Positions 24,653 through 36,769 of a DNA stretch of 64,000 nt are shown here, piece after piece. The position numbers and the translations under genes were made by a program. Source of the DNA: Sphingomonas sp. LaA6.9 (GTDB lineage Bacteria; Pseudomonadota; Alphaproteobacteria; Sphingomonadales; Sphingomonadaceae); the NCBI RefSeq assembly GCF_022601895.1, contig NZ_JAKVIO010000012.1, positions 1 through 64,000 on the forward strand. Reading direction: 5' to 3'. Numbering within the stretch: position 1 is the stretch's first letter; every line of letters begins with the position of its first letter. The notes beneath the pieces are model-generated. The model did no database searches, was not told the origin of the DNA, and was given only the letters and a program-made list of their open reading frames with translations.

Positions 24653-24819
24653 GATCGGGTTCCACTCACAGCGACTCGTTGGATAAGCTTATCATGGAAC
24701 AAATGTAGAACGAAATGGGGTGCGGCATCGGTGCAACCGAGACGTCACGCGCCTTAGCTTCTTCAAAGCCTTAGCAGAGCGCTGTTGCCAATGTTCGTTC
24801 TTTGTTCCGATAATGCTGC

Positions 24820-25089
24820 ATGCCGAATCGCCAACCCTTTTCGCTCGACGACCTGCGCCTCCATCTGGCGATCAGGCTGGCGGTCGCCCCGCGCTTCTTG
24901 TTCCGTGATCTCTGGGCGCCAAAGAACCGCTCGAAGGACGTCGTACGTGACCAGCTGACAGACCATCTCGTCCATGGCCTCTCTAATCTGGAAATGGTGC
25001 GGCTCATCCCCGATGACGAGCCCGATCCCTTTGCAACCGCGGGCGCGCGCTCCCGTCGCCTGCCCGAGGATCCGGTGGGAAAGTCATGA
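24820..25089 (+). CDS. Small hypothetical protein
   Basis: An 89-residue protein with a helical, basic/hydrophobic first half (SLDDLRLHLAIRLAVAPRFL, DVVRDQLTDHLVHGL) and an acidic middle (LIPDDEPDPF). There is no recognised domain. The stop overlaps the next start in an ATGA at 25086-25089, which supports real translation and coupling. It points away from the SRAP genes across a 167-base gap. Function unknown. Confidence 0.6.
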   Translation: MPNRQPFSLDDLRLHLAIRLAVAPRFLFRDLWAPKNRSKDVVRDQLTDHLVHGLSNLEMVRLIPDDEPDPFATAGARSRRLPEDPVGKS

Positions 25090-25397
25090 CGATCGCGTCG
25101 CCCAATCCGATGAAGGACCTGTTCGACGCGGCAGCAAGGCACAAGACGCTGCGCTTCACGTGTCGCTGCGGGCATAGCGCGATCTTCGACGGCCATGCGC
25201 TGTGGTGGCGCTTCGAAAAGAAGGGCTGGAACGATGCGCTGAGACTGGTGCCCTTCCATATGCGCTGCGGCAAATGCCGCGCGCTCGGACGACCCAAAAT
25301 CCCGCCGCGCCTCGAACTCACTGACCTCGACAACGACACTGACCTGCCGATGCCGAGCGAGGAAGACTGGAAACGCGCGCTCCGGCGGAGACGCTGA
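25086..25397 (+). CDS. Small zinc-ribbon-like hypothetical protein
   Basis: A 103-residue protein. CRCGHSAIF at about residue 27 and MRCGKCRALG at about residue 60 provide four or more cysteines in two knuckles, the usual layout of a small zinc ribbon. The C-terminal tail ends in arginines. It is translationally coupled to the preceding gene by ATGA overlap and followed after 18 bases by the next small gene. It may bind nucleic acid; no more specific role can be read. Confidence 0.65.
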   Translation: MTIASPNPMKDLFDAAARHKTLRFTCRCGHSAIFDGHALWWRFEKKGWNDALRLVPFHMRCGKCRALGRPKIPPRLELTDLDNDTDLPMPSEEDWKRALRRRR

Positions 25398-25415
25398 CGG
25401 AAAGGAAGGAAATCA

Positions 25416-25766
25416 ATGACGATACTGATCGAACCCGATTTCGATCGGCTGAGGATCTCGGGCGATATCGAGCAGGAGATCATGCTCACCCCCGATAACG
25501 AGGGCCTGGCGCGTTTCTCGATCGCGCTCAGCGACGGCGCGCTGCTTGCGGTGCGCTGGGACGGTGAGAGTCACAGCTTTGCGGTTGCGCGCGATGGTGC
25601 CGGCATCACCACGATCCGCCCTGCCGGGGCAAGCGAAAGCGTGCGCCATGATTTCCCCATCGACTGGGCGGTGGTCGTGCCCGCAGGCAAGGTGGCCGAG
25701 CGACGGCCGGGTCGATCGCCGTTGCCGCTGTTTCCGGAGCATGATGCAGTGGCGATGAACGCGTAA
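25416..25766 (+). CDS. Small hypothetical protein
   Basis: A 116-residue protein with a beta-rich pattern (FDRLRISGDIEQEIMLTP, LLAVRWDGESHSFAVARDG, HDFPIDWAVVVP). There is no signal peptide or known motif. AAGGAAGGAAATCA before the ATG is a good ribosome site. It is the last of three co-directional small genes at 24820-25766. Function unknown. Confidence 0.65.
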   Translation: MTILIEPDFDRLRISGDIEQEIMLTPDNEGLARFSIALSDGALLAVRWDGESHSFAVARDGAGITTIRPAGASESVRHDFPIDWAVVVPAGKVAERRPGRSPLPLFPEHDAVAMNA

Positions 25767-25855
25767 GGCAACAGCGGTTGCGAGCAGTCTATCGTCCGGC
25801 TTTCTCCTTCGCGCGAACGCCAGGAAGACAGGCCATCCGCTGCGCTCCCGCAGGT

Positions 25856-26200
25856 TCAGCCGCGATTCCGGTCGTTGGTGCGGATCAGTTCGCCTATCTC
25901 GAGTTCGTCGATGCGCAGCTTGCGAATTTGCGCGCTTCCGATTCTGAGTCGACCAATAGCCAGGGCGCCAATGGCGATCGCGCCAATGGCCAGGACCCCA
26001 AGACTTGCGGCCGCCAATGCAAGCGTGCCGACACTGACCGAACCGGTGGCGGACGCCCCCGTCGCTGACGCGCGCGTAATGACGACCTTGCGCGCCACGG
26101 CGGGCTTGCTCGTGTCGGTGACGATATCCGAAACCTCGGATACGGGCAGCGGACGTGCGCTCGCCAGTTTTTGCCTGTTCCTGTCAATCATTTCGTTCAC
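25856..26200 (-). CDS. Hypothetical protein with GALAIG / five-residue repeats
   Basis: A 114-residue protein. The first 50 residues are polar. The rest is an almost regular five-residue repeat with I/L every fifth position (LGVLAIGAIAIGALAIG, then RLRIGSAQIRKLRIDELEIG). The first half is hydrophobic enough for a membrane segment. The second continues the same repeat with charged residues, as in a right-handed pentapeptide-like coil. The frame can start with GTG at 26200 or ATG at 26191; neither has a strong ribosome site. It is convergent with the small genes to its left. Function unknown. Confidence 0.6.
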   Translation of the reverse strand: MNEMIDRNRQKLASARPLPVSEVSDIVTDTSKPAVARKVVITRASATGASATGSVSVGTLALAAASLGVLAIGAIAIGALAIGRLRIGSAQIRKLRIDELEIGELIRTNDRNRG

Positions 26201-26968
26201 CGCGCTTCAGGATTTGAATGGCAAGCCGATGACCATCGCGGCGAAGACCGGTGGGCTGCTTGCCATGTCAGCATGGCTGTAGCTGCTCATCGTTGCAACG
26301 GGTTGCGACGAGCTGTCGGTTCGGCAGCCATCAGCAGCCAACATCCCCATTTCGGAATATTCAACCACGCGCTTGAAGTGTCCGAATGCCGGAATCCATT
26401 GATTTTCGTTCGGTGGGGCAGCCTTTGGCGACGCTCGCCATTGCTGTGGATGGCCCTGGCGCATCCCTTGGGTTGTTCCACAAAGAGAGATGGAGGATCG
26501 CCGCAGCGGTGGGGGGGTGTGCGTCGGTCCTCCATCTCTGCCGAGCCGGTCAAAGGGGGAGACCGGGCCGGTCCCAAAGCGGGAAGCCAGACCCGGTAGT
26601 CGCGAGGCATGACGCGATCATTGATACATGTCATCCGCAGCGAATTGAAAAGCATCGATTAAGCCGGTCCGCGCCGATAGCCCGTTCAATTGGCGCTGCA
26701 AGCGCCTGGATCGCTAACAATGGGGCGGCGCAGCCGATCCGGCGGGTGCATCGGATCGCGACCATCTCTGCGTTCGTTCATGTCCCGACATTTGCCATTT
26801 GGCGTGCCGGCCGTGTTCATTGCCGATCTGTCGTGCTGAGCCGTGCGAAGGCTCGCTGACACCGTCCAGTGCGAAGCGAAATATGCCCAGATTGTTACCT
26901 AAGGTGTTACCTATGGGGGCGCTAGAGCCGGGCCCTGATCGCTATCATATTGATTTTTAATTTGATTT
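26201..26968. other. Gene-free interval next to tRNA-Lys
   Basis: These 768 bases have no convincing coding frame; the longer open frames are proline/arginine-rich on both strands. Just before the tRNA 3' end lie two 12-base direct repeats TGTTACCTA(A/T)GG at 26893-26904 and 26905-26916. The position, at the 3' end of a tRNA on the accessory side, is where an integrase gene and attachment site would normally sit. No integrase is readable, so at most this is a relic. Confidence 0.5.
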
Positions 26969-27044
26969 TGGTGAGCCGTGCTGGATTCGAACCAGCGACC
27001 TACTGATTAAAAGTCAGTTGCTCTACCGACTGAGCTAACGGCCC
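26969..27044 (-). tRNA. tRNA-Lys (TTT anticodon)
   Basis: The minus strand folds as a standard 76-base tRNA with encoded CCA. The acceptor 5' strand GGGCCGT pairs with ACGGCTC. The D arm contains AGCTCAGTCGGTAGAGC, the anticodon loop is CTTTTAA (anticodon TTT, Lys), and the T arm contains GGTTCGAATCC. The 5' end overlaps the last 10 bases of folK on the same strand. The 3' end faces the accessory region to the left. Confidence 0.97.
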
Positions 27045-27571
27045 TCACCAAGGCGGTTTTCCCTAGGAGGGCGGGGGCGCCCGGTCAACGGGGTTCTGCG
27101 TTCAAGGCGATAAAGATGGTGGAGAATGCTGCGGTTGGCGAGGGGGTCGCGCCAGTCGGGGGCGATGTCGGCGAGCGGGCGGAGCACGAAGGTGCGGTCG
27201 CGGAAATGGCGGTGGGGAATGCCCAGCGCGGGTGACGCCCAGATACCGCCCGACCACAGGATGATGTCGAGGTCGAGCGCGCGCGCCGCCCAGCGTTGCG
27301 CGGGGCGGCGGCCGAAGGTGCGTTCGATCCGCTTGAGCCTTGCCAGCAGCGCGGGGGGCGTGTCGTCGCATTCGATGATCGCGGCGGCGTTGGCGTAGCG
27401 GCGGCGCGACGGGCCGATCGGCGCGGTTTCGATCGTCGGCGAAATGGCGCGCAGCACGATGCCTTCGGCCTTGATCGCCGCGAGTGCGGCCGCGATCACG
27501 TGACGTGGCGCGCCATGGCGACCATGACGCTTGTTGGAACCGAGCGCGATCGCATAGGTTGAAACCGGCAT
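27035..27571 (-). CDS. folK: 2-amino-4-hydroxy-6-hydroxymethyldihydropteridine diphosphokinase
   Basis: A 178-residue enzyme that transfers diphosphate from ATP to 6-hydroxymethyl-7,8-dihydropterin in folate synthesis. Signatures: YAIALGSNKRH at the start, the IETAPIG segment, LKRIERTFGRRPAQRWAAR, the catalytic DLDIILW (Mg2+ Asp pair), and IPHRHFRDRTFVLRPLADIAP. Length is normal. The C-terminus is basic and proline-rich, and its stop lies inside the tRNA-Lys gene. The divergent uracil-DNA glycosylase starts 24 bases away, so both promoters must be very compact or share the short gap. Confidence 0.95.
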   Translation of the reverse strand: MPVSTYAIALGSNKRHGRHGAPRHVIAAALAAIKAEGIVLRAISPTIETAPIGPSRRRYANAAAIIECDDTPPALLARLKRIERTFGRRPAQRWAARALDLDIILWSGGIWASPALGIPHRHFRDRTFVLRPLADIAPDWRDPLANRSILHHLYRLERRTPLTGRPRPPRENRLGEGR

Positions 27572-27594
27572 GACCAGCCGCCTATCCCCTTGGC

Positions 27595-28272
27595 ATGTTC
27601 ATTGAAAGCCCCATCCCGCAAAGCGAACCGCCGCATGACTGCCCGCTGTGCCCGCGGCTTGTGGCGTTGCGCGAGATGCTCCGCGCCGAGCACCCCGACT
27701 GGTGGAATGCGCCGATCCCCGCATTTGGCGATCCCGACGCCTGGCTTGCGGTCGTCGGGCTGGCGCCGGGCAGGCAGGGCGCCAACCGGACGAGCAGGCC
27801 GTTCACGGGCGACTATGCGGGTGACCTGCTGTTTGCGACATTCGACAGGTTCGGACTGCTCGAGGGGCGTTACGAGGCGCGGGTGGACGACGGGGTCCGC
27901 CTGAGGGGCGCGATCATCGTCAATGCGGTCAAATGCCTGCCGCCCGAGAACAAGCCGACGCCCGAGGAGATCCGGACGTGCCGCCCCTTTCTGGAGCGGA
28001 CGCGCGCATCGTTGCCTCAGGCGCGCGTATTCATTGCACTGGGACAGATCGCGCACCAGTCGACGGTGAAGGTGCTGGGTGGGCGCCTGCCCAAAGCGCG
28101 GTTCGCGCATCTCGCCGAACACCGCATGCCCGGCGGCGAGGTGGTGATCGATAGCTATCACTGCTCGCGGTACAACACGAATACGGGGCGCCTGACGCCC
28201 GCGATGTTCGAGGCGGTGTTCGCGCGCGCGCTCGAACTCAGACGTCTTGATAGGAATATCCTTACGCGTTGA
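27595..28272 (+). CDS. Family 5 uracil-DNA glycosylase (UDGb type)
   Basis: A 225-residue repair enzyme. C16/C19 (CPLCPRLV) start the iron-sulfur cluster ligands. GLAPGRQGANRTSRPFTGDYA is the long family-5 active-site motif, with Ala where other families have an acidic residue. The C-terminal motif HCSRYNTNTGRLT is also family-5 specific. It removes uracil and some other deaminated bases from DNA. Divergent from folK with only 23 bases between starts. The ribosome site before the ATG is weak. Confidence 0.9.
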   Translation: MFIESPIPQSEPPHDCPLCPRLVALREMLRAEHPDWWNAPIPAFGDPDAWLAVVGLAPGRQGANRTSRPFTGDYAGDLLFATFDRFGLLEGRYEARVDDGVRLRGAIIVNAVKCLPPENKPTPEEIRTCRPFLERTRASLPQARVFIALGQIAHQSTVKVLGGRLPKARFAHLAEHRMPGGEVVIDSYHCSRYNTNTGRLTPAMFEAVFARALELRRLDRNILTR

Positions 28273-28328
28273 AGCGCGGTTTTTGGCCATTAGATCGACA
28301 TATATAGGAATTTACCTATCTGCGCCCG

Positions 28329-29177
28329 TCACACATCTTCGGCCAGTCGGCCATAGAGATCGGGGCGACGATCGCGGAAGAAGCCCATGCCCGCGCGATG
28401 CTTGCGGACCCGATCGAGATCGAGCGTGGCGACGATCGCGCCCGTTTCCTCGCGGCCGAAGTTCGCCTGATAATCCCCCCATTCGTCGGCGATGAAGCTG
28501 TGGCCGTAGAAGACCTGGCCATTCTCGTTGCCGATGCGGTTGGCGGCGATGACGGGGACGACGTTGGAGACGCTGTGCCCGACCATCGCGCGCTGCCACA
28601 TGCGGCTGGTGTCGAGCTCGGGATCATAGGGCTCCGACCCGATCGCGGTGGGATAGAAGAGCAGTTCCGCCCCCATCAGCATCATCGCGCGCGCGCATTC
28701 GGGATACCACTGGTCCCAGCAGACCCCGACGCCGATCGTGCCGTAGCGCGTCTTCCACACCTTGAAGCCGGTATTGCCGGGGCGGAAATAGAATTTCTCC
28801 TCATAACCCGGACCATCGGGAATGTGGCTCTTGCGATAGACGCCCATGACCGCGCCGGCATCGTCGATCATCGCGAGGCTGTTGTAATGATGCGGCCCGT
28901 CCTGCTCGAAGAAGCTGGTCGGGATATAGACCGAAAGCTCGGCGGCGAGCTTCTGCATCGCCAGCACCGCGGGATGCTCGGACGTCGGCCGCGCGCGTGC
29001 GAACAGCGCCTCATCCTCGACCTGGCAGAAATAGGGGCCCTCGAAGAGTTCCGGAGGCAGGATGATCTTTGCGCCGCGCGCCGCGGCGTCGCGGACCAGA
29101 TCCGAGACCGCGGCGATATTGGCGTCGATGTCGTCGGTCAGCGCGAGCTGCAATGCGGCGACGGTGATCTCGGTCAT
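28329..29177 (-). CDS. aguB: N-carbamoylputrescine amidase
   Basis: A 282-residue nitrilase-superfamily enzyme that hydrolyses N-carbamoylputrescine to putrescine, CO2 and ammonia. The catalytic triad is visible: E43 (LPPELFEG), K116 (YRKSHIPDG) and C153 (GVCWDQWYPE). HIPDGPGYEEKFYF and TAIGSEP are typical of AguB. The ATG at 29177 has GAGG 9 bases upstream; a longer frame to 29255 is rejected. Its pathway partner aguA lies at 35594, on the same strand but not adjacent. Confidence 0.93.
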   Translation of the reverse strand: MTEITVAALQLALTDDIDANIAAVSDLVRDAAARGAKIILPPELFEGPYFCQVEDEALFARARPTSEHPAVLAMQKLAAELSVYIPTSFFEQDGPHHYNSLAMIDDAGAVMGVYRKSHIPDGPGYEEKFYFRPGNTGFKVWKTRYGTIGVGVCWDQWYPECARAMMLMGAELLFYPTAIGSEPYDPELDTSRMWQRAMVGHSVSNVVPVIAANRIGNENGQVFYGHSFIADEWGDYQANFGREETGAIVATLDLDRVRKHRAGMGFFRDRRPDLYGRLAEDV

Positions 29178-29411
29178 CGGACAAACCTCTTCAAATGCGA
29201 TGCGCGCGACATAGAGACGCGCCGCCGCCGGGCCAAGGGGCACGGACCGGAGCACGGCTTAAAACCGCTGCGCAGCGGGCCTTAGCTTCACTTAGCTTCA
29301 CAGATTTCTCACAAACGCGCATCCCGACCGGGCTTCCGTTCCGCACGCCGGATGCGCGTCCGCGGCAGAACGTACAGGGAACGGGCGGTGTAGGAAAGGG
29401 GAGGTGACGCC

Positions 29412-29447
29412 GCGTTCGGCTTGGGTCGAGTGACTCAAGCCGAACGC
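29412..29447 (-). terminator. Hairpin downstream of the TonB receptor gene
   Basis: GCGTTCGGCTTG (29412-29423) pairs perfectly with CAAGCCGAACGC (29436-29447), a 12-base stem with a 12-base loop. It lies 37 bases behind the stop of the minus-strand receptor. There is no clear T-run on the minus strand, so the terminator role is probable rather than certain. Confidence 0.6.
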
Positions 29448-29483
29448 AGGGTCTTGACTCGCAGCGCCTGGCTGCGCCCTGCC

Positions 29484-32306
29484 TTACATCTTGAACGTCG
29501 CCTTGGCGTACAGATAACGGCCATTGAGATCATAGGTTGTCGGGTCGAAATTGTTGATGTCGCAGGTCACGCATCCGGGCGCCGTGGTGTTGAAGATATT
29601 GTTCACGCCCAGCGCAAAGCCGAAATCCTTGTCCTCGCCGACCGTCAGGCGGAACTGCACATCGGTGTAGAAGCGGTCCTTCATGACGTTGCCGCCCGCT
29701 TCGTCCAGCTCGGAAACATAACGGCCGGTCAAGGTCATGCCGAAGTCGTCCTTGTCCCAATCGATAATCCCGATGGACTTCCATTCGGGGAAGCCCTGTG
29801 ACGGACTGCCCTGTTCGGTCCCTTCGCGGCTGATGACCTGTGTGCCGCCCGCCGTGGGTACGATCACGTCATAGTTGAACAGGAAGGTGTTGTTCCAGGT
29901 GAAGCCGAACCGCCCGGCACCCGTCTCCCCCGTGCGATAGGTCAGATTGACATCGAGCCCGTCGGTGTTGATGCCCGCGATGTTCTGGAGCAGGCCAACG
30001 ACCTGAGTGAGCTGTCCGGCGCCGGCGCGCGTCACGAGCGCACAGGCCGTCGGATCATTGCTCACCATGCAGTTGGTGACCGTGACCTCCGCGTCGATCG
30101 ACTGGATCGCGCCCCTGACCTTGATGTCGTAATAATTGGCCTCGATCGAAAAGCCGGGGAAGTAGGAGGGGCTGTAAACTCCCCCAAAGATCCAGCTTTC
30201 CGACGTTTCGGGATCGAGATCGTCATTGCCACCGACCAGGACCGAGATTTGCGGGTTGGCCTGTTGATAGCTTCCATTCGCCGGAACACCGGCGGCAACA
30301 CAGTTCGCGCGCACGGTGGCGTCATTCTGGAAGCGGAGCGGGGCGGTATTTCCGGGATGCGACGAACAGGGATCGTCAAGCTGCTGGTCGAAGCGCGACT
30401 GCGTTCCGAAAAGCTCGCCGATCGAGGGGGCGCGGAAACCCTCGGCATAGGAAGCGCGCAGGCGCAGATCGTCGATCGGTTTCCAGTTGACCCCGCCCTT
30501 GAACGTCCATGTCGAACCCGAGGTCGAATAGTCGGAAAAACGCACCGCCCCTGTCAGTTCGAGCAACTGGAAGAAGGATGTGTCGGCCAGAAGCGGCGCA
30601 TTGAGTTCGGCATAGCCTTCCCAGACCGAATAGCTGCCGCGCGTCGGCAGCGCCGGAATATCCGAGCTGAATCCTGCCGCGACGATCGGGTCAGGATCGA
30701 ACCTGCCGCTGAGGTCGCGATATTCGACGCCCGCGGCAATACCGAGATCTCCGCCCGGCAGCGTGAAGAGACTGCCGGTAATATTGCCCGTGAAATCCCA
30801 CAGCTCGTTCTCGCTGCTGTCATGTTGTTCGAAGGTGACGAAATCCATCATCGCCTGGGTGATCGATCCGGCGCCCCCGAACAGGTTGAAGGGGACGCAG
30901 GGATTGGTGCAGTTCGCGATCGGACCGAGCGCCTGACGCAGAAGGTTCGAGTTTATGTTCCCGAACATCGTCTGCTTGGCCTTGTTCTTGCCATAGGCGG
31001 CGTTCACGTCCCAATACCAGTTGCCTTCGCCGACGGCGAAATCGCCATCGAGCGTGGCAACGCCGTAAAAGGTGTCGACGGTCTGGTTGAACCGACGCGG
31101 CCCGCCTTCGACGAACCGCCGGTAGATCAGATCGGTGTTGGACGCATCGAGCGTGACGCCGAAGGGGTTGAACGGATTGGTGGCGTGGACCGTGGTCGCG
31201 TCGAGTACCGGGGTGAGGCCGGCGGCCTGACCGATGCCGAATGGCAGGGGAGCCGCTTGATTCTTGGACTTGCGCTGATTCCAGATCAGCTTGGTGGAAA
31301 AGTTGACCGCGTCCGAAATTTCGTAGCGGAGATTCCCGAACACGCCGTACCGCTCGACCGGGATCTGCAGATAGTTATATGGCCCGAAATTGAACCGATC
31401 ATCAGGGCTGACGAAGGCGCGAAAATCGCCTGGCGTCGAGACTCGATTGAGGACCGGCGCACTGAGCGTCAGATCCTGCCCGAATACCTGATATCGGCCA
31501 TTGGGCAGGAAACCCGAGCAGCCGCCGTCGGCGCAGGTGTCCGAATAAGGGGCGGGGAAGCGCGAGATATCCCGTGCGCCGGCCGACACGCCTTCCTGCT
31601 TCACATAGTTGCCGCCGATGACGATCTTCAGCGGGCCGTCACCGCCATTGCCCCAGCTCAGCTGGTAGTTCTGGGTGGCGCCATCGCCACGGTCATAGAG
31701 ACCGATCTGGGCCGCGGCCATCAGGCCTTCCTGCTGCTTCTTCGTGATGATGTTGACGACGCCCGCGATCGCGTCGGAACCGTAGATCGACGAGGCGCCG
31801 TCCTGCAGCACCTCGACGCGCTCGATTGCGCTTTCGGGAATCGAATTGAGGTCGGTCGAGCCGGGCACGCCGCTCGCCGAGGCGCCGTTCACATAGCGAA
31901 TGCCGTCGACGAGCACGAGAACGCGCCGCGATCCGAGATAGCGCAGGTCGATCTCGGCCGAACCCGCGCCCACGCCACCGCCATCGGGCGGATTGCCGAG
32001 ATTGCCGCTGTTGTTGAACTTGCCATTGAGGCCGCCACCCGAGCTTGGAAGGCGCTGGAGAACGTCGTTGACCGAGTTGAGGCCGGTCTTGGCGATGTCT
32101 TGCTGATCGACAAAGACGATCGGTGCATCCTGTTCGAGCGGGCTGCGGCGGATGCGCGAGCCTGTGACGATGATATCTTCCCCGGACGTCGCGGAGCCCT
32201 GATCGTCGGCGGGCACGTTCGACTGCGCCAGGGCCGGCGCGGCGACACCCGCGGCGAGAGCGAAGGAGGCGCAAGAGATCCAGAGATGTTGAGGTAGTTT
32301 CGACAT
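29484..32306 (-). CDS. TonB-dependent receptor
   Basis: A 940-residue outer-membrane receptor. The ATG at 32306 has GGGGAAAG upstream and gives a normal signal peptide ending PALAQ. Next come the TonB box [12 protein letters not shown] and plug motifs [34 protein letters not shown] and GVVNIITKK. The large barrel ends [10 protein letters not shown]. The IVTGSRI style and length match the sphingomonad/xanthomonad receptor group for complex organic ligands. It stands alone, so the ligand is not indicated. A cysteine pair (CVTCDINN) near the C-terminus may form an extracellular disulfide. Confidence 0.93.
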   Translation of the reverse strand: MSKLPQHLWISCASFALAAGVAAPALAQSNVPADDQGSATSGEDIIVTGSRIRRSPLEQDAPIVFVDQQDIAKTGLNSVNDVLQRLPSSGGGLNGKFNNSGNLGNPPDGGGVGAGSAEIDLRYLGSRRVLVLVDGIRYVNGASASGVPGSTDLNSIPESAIERVEVLQDGASSIYGSDAIAGVVNIITKKQQEGLMAAAQIGLYDRGDGATQNYQLSWGNGGDGPLKIVIGGNYVKQEGVSAGARDISRFPAPYSDTCADGGCSGFLPNGRYQVFGQDLTLSAPVLNRVSTPGDFRAFVSPDDRFNFGPYNYLQIPVERYGVFGNLRYEISDAVNFSTKLIWNQRKSKNQAAPLPFGIGQAAGLTPVLDATTVHATNPFNPFGVTLDASNTDLIYRRFVEGGPRRFNQTVDTFYGVATLDGDFAVGEGNWYWDVNAAYGKNKAKQTMFGNINSNLLRQALGPIANCTNPCVPFNLFGGAGSITQAMMDFVTFEQHDSSENELWDFTGNITGSLFTLPGGDLGIAAGVEYRDLSGRFDPDPIVAAGFSSDIPALPTRGSYSVWEGYAELNAPLLADTSFFQLLELTGAVRFSDYSTSGSTWTFKGGVNWKPIDDLRLRASYAEGFRAPSIGELFGTQSRFDQQLDDPCSSHPGNTAPLRFQNDATVRANCVAAGVPANGSYQQANPQISVLVGGNDDLDPETSESWIFGGVYSPSYFPGFSIEANYYDIKVRGAIQSIDAEVTVTNCMVSNDPTACALVTRAGAGQLTQVVGLLQNIAGINTDGLDVNLTYRTGETGAGRFGFTWNNTFLFNYDVIVPTAGGTQVISREGTEQGSPSQGFPEWKSIGIIDWDKDDFGMTLTGRYVSELDEAGGNVMKDRFYTDVQFRLTVGEDKDFGFALGVNNIFNTTAPGCVTCDINNFDPTTYDLNGRYLYAKATFKM

Positions 32307-32521
32307 GGCTTTCCCCTGACAAAACATGCGGCCCGGGATCGCAATGTCGCGTCTCGGCGCCATTGATCAAAAGTAAAGCATAGCCCAATGGCCCAGGCTA
32401 ACTGGAAACCGTTTGGGCTGACATTTTCTCTGAACTTGTTGCATCGACGCTACAGGTCGATTTTTCTGCGTCGGATCATCGGGGCCGGCAAGTTGAGCCG
32501 CGGCACAACATGCCGGGCGAT

Positions 32522-35534
<3,013 letters not shown>

Positions 35535-35556
35535 CTCCGGGCCTGATCCATATGGA

Positions 35557-35584
35557 CGAGGCCCCGGTCGGTGCCGGGGCCTCG
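35557..35584. terminator. Bidirectional terminator between katG and aguA
   Basis: CGAGGCCCCGG (35557-35567) pairs perfectly with CCGGGGCCTCG (35574-35584) around a 6-base loop. It stands between two convergent stops (35534 and 35594) and can serve both. T-runs are short. Confidence 0.75.
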
Positions 35585-35593
35585 TTCGGCGGA

Positions 35594-36574
35594 TCAGTAA
35601 GGCAGCTGCTGGCTGATGCAGTGGAAGCTGCCGCCCCCGACAAGGATATGGTCGGCGCGCAAACCCACGGCCTTGCGACCGGGAAACAGCGCCTGGATCG
35701 CGGCGACCGCGGCATCGTCATTGGGCGCGCCATAGACGGGCACGACCACCGTGGCGTTGCCGATATAGAAGTTCATGTAGCTCGCCGGGATCACCTCGCC
35801 GCCACGGACGACACGGCCGGGCGAGGGGAGGGCGACGACCTCGACCCCCATCGCTTCTGCGCGCGCCTTTGCATCGGCATAGATGGCGGCATTGGGATCG
35901 TCTTCGCCCTCGGGCATCGGAAGCGCGAGGCGGTTCTCGCCGACGAAGCGCGCGAGATTGTCGACATGGCCGTCGGTATGGTCGTTGAGCAGTCCATCGC
36001 CGAGCCAGAGGATGCGATCGAAGCCAAGATCGGCCTTCAATCGCGCCTCGATCTGGTCGCGGGACAGATCGGGATTGCGGTTGGCGTTGAGTACGCATTG
36101 CTCGGTGGTGACGACGAGGCCCGTGCCGTCGGCGTCGATCGCGCCGCCCTCGAAGATCCAGTCGCAGCGCGTGGCCTTGAGGCCGATCGTCGCGGCGAGG
36201 CGCGCGCCGATATCCTCGTCGCCGGGCATTTCATATTTGCCGCCCCAGCCGTTGAAGCCGAAGTCGCGTGCTTCACGGGCTGAGCCGGTGCCGACGATGA
36301 TCGGGCCGGTGTCGCGCAGCCAGATGTCGCCGAAACGGTGTTCCTCGACGATCACGCCGGGGGCTGCGAGCGCGCGCGCGGCTTCTGCCGAGACGGCATC
36401 GGCGGCGACCAGACAGACGTCTTCGCCCGCGCCACCGGCATGGACGGCATTGGCGAAGGCCGCCACCTCGGCGCGCGCGGCATCGAGCACGCCGGGCCAT
36501 TCGACCTCATGGCTGGGAAAACCGATCCAGACGCGCTCGTGCGGCGCCCATTCGGGGGGCATTTTAAGTGTCAT
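35594..36574 (-). CDS. aguA: Agmatine deiminase
   Basis: A 326-residue enzyme of the guanidino-group-modifying superfamily that converts agmatine to N-carbamoylputrescine and ammonia. Motifs: PPEWAPHERVWIGFPS at the start, FGDIWLRDTGPI, FNGWGGKY, FEGGAIDADGTG, HTDGHVDN with the catalytic His, and the nucleophile C319 in GGGSFHCISQQ. Its product is the substrate of AguB (28329), so both steps from agmatine to putrescine are in the window although separated by 6 kb. Confidence 0.95.
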   Translation of the reverse strand: MTLKMPPEWAPHERVWIGFPSHEVEWPGVLDAARAEVAAFANAVHAGGAGEDVCLVAADAVSAEAARALAAPGVIVEEHRFGDIWLRDTGPIIVGTGSAREARDFGFNGWGGKYEMPGDEDIGARLAATIGLKATRCDWIFEGGAIDADGTGLVVTTEQCVLNANRNPDLSRDQIEARLKADLGFDRILWLGDGLLNDHTDGHVDNLARFVGENRLALPMPEGEDDPNAAIYADAKARAEAMGVEVVALPSPGRVVRGGEVIPASYMNFYIGNATVVVPVYGAPNDDAAVAAIQALFPGRKAVGLRADHILVGGGSFHCISQQLPY

Positions 36575-36583
36575 TGAAATTCA

Positions 36584-36757
36584 CCGCTCGTCCTGAGTAG
36601 CCGTTGAGCCTGCCGAAGTGAACAGGTGCGAATTGCCCCCGGCAATCCGCAGCCATGCCGGGGGCATGGCGGCCTGTCCACCGTATCGAAGGAGCGGCTT
36701 GGTGCGTCCTTCGATACGGGCTCTCGGCTGCGCTCGATCCCTACTCAGGATGAGCGG
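36584..36757. repeat. Dispersed palindromic repeat (CGCTCATCCTGAG family)
   Basis: A unit CCGCTCGTCCTGAGTAGCCG opens the segment and its inverse (CCTACTCAGGATGAGCGG) closes it at 36757, with an internal GTATCGAAGGA/TCCTTCGATAC pair. Other copies lie at 40554, 44886, 44957, 45307 and 56715. It is a typical intergenic REP-like element. Confidence 0.75.
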
Positions 36758-36769
36758 AGAATGGGAGCC

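Noticed and set aside
26386-26859. 157-codon plus-strand frame next to tRNA-Lys
   Set aside because: Composition is typical of non-coding GC-rich DNA, with no ribosome site, and a competing minus frame of equal quality exists.
30249-32297. 682-codon plus-strand frame opposite the TonB receptor
   Set aside because: It is fully antisense to a gene with signal peptide, plug and barrel motifs and has no family features of its own.
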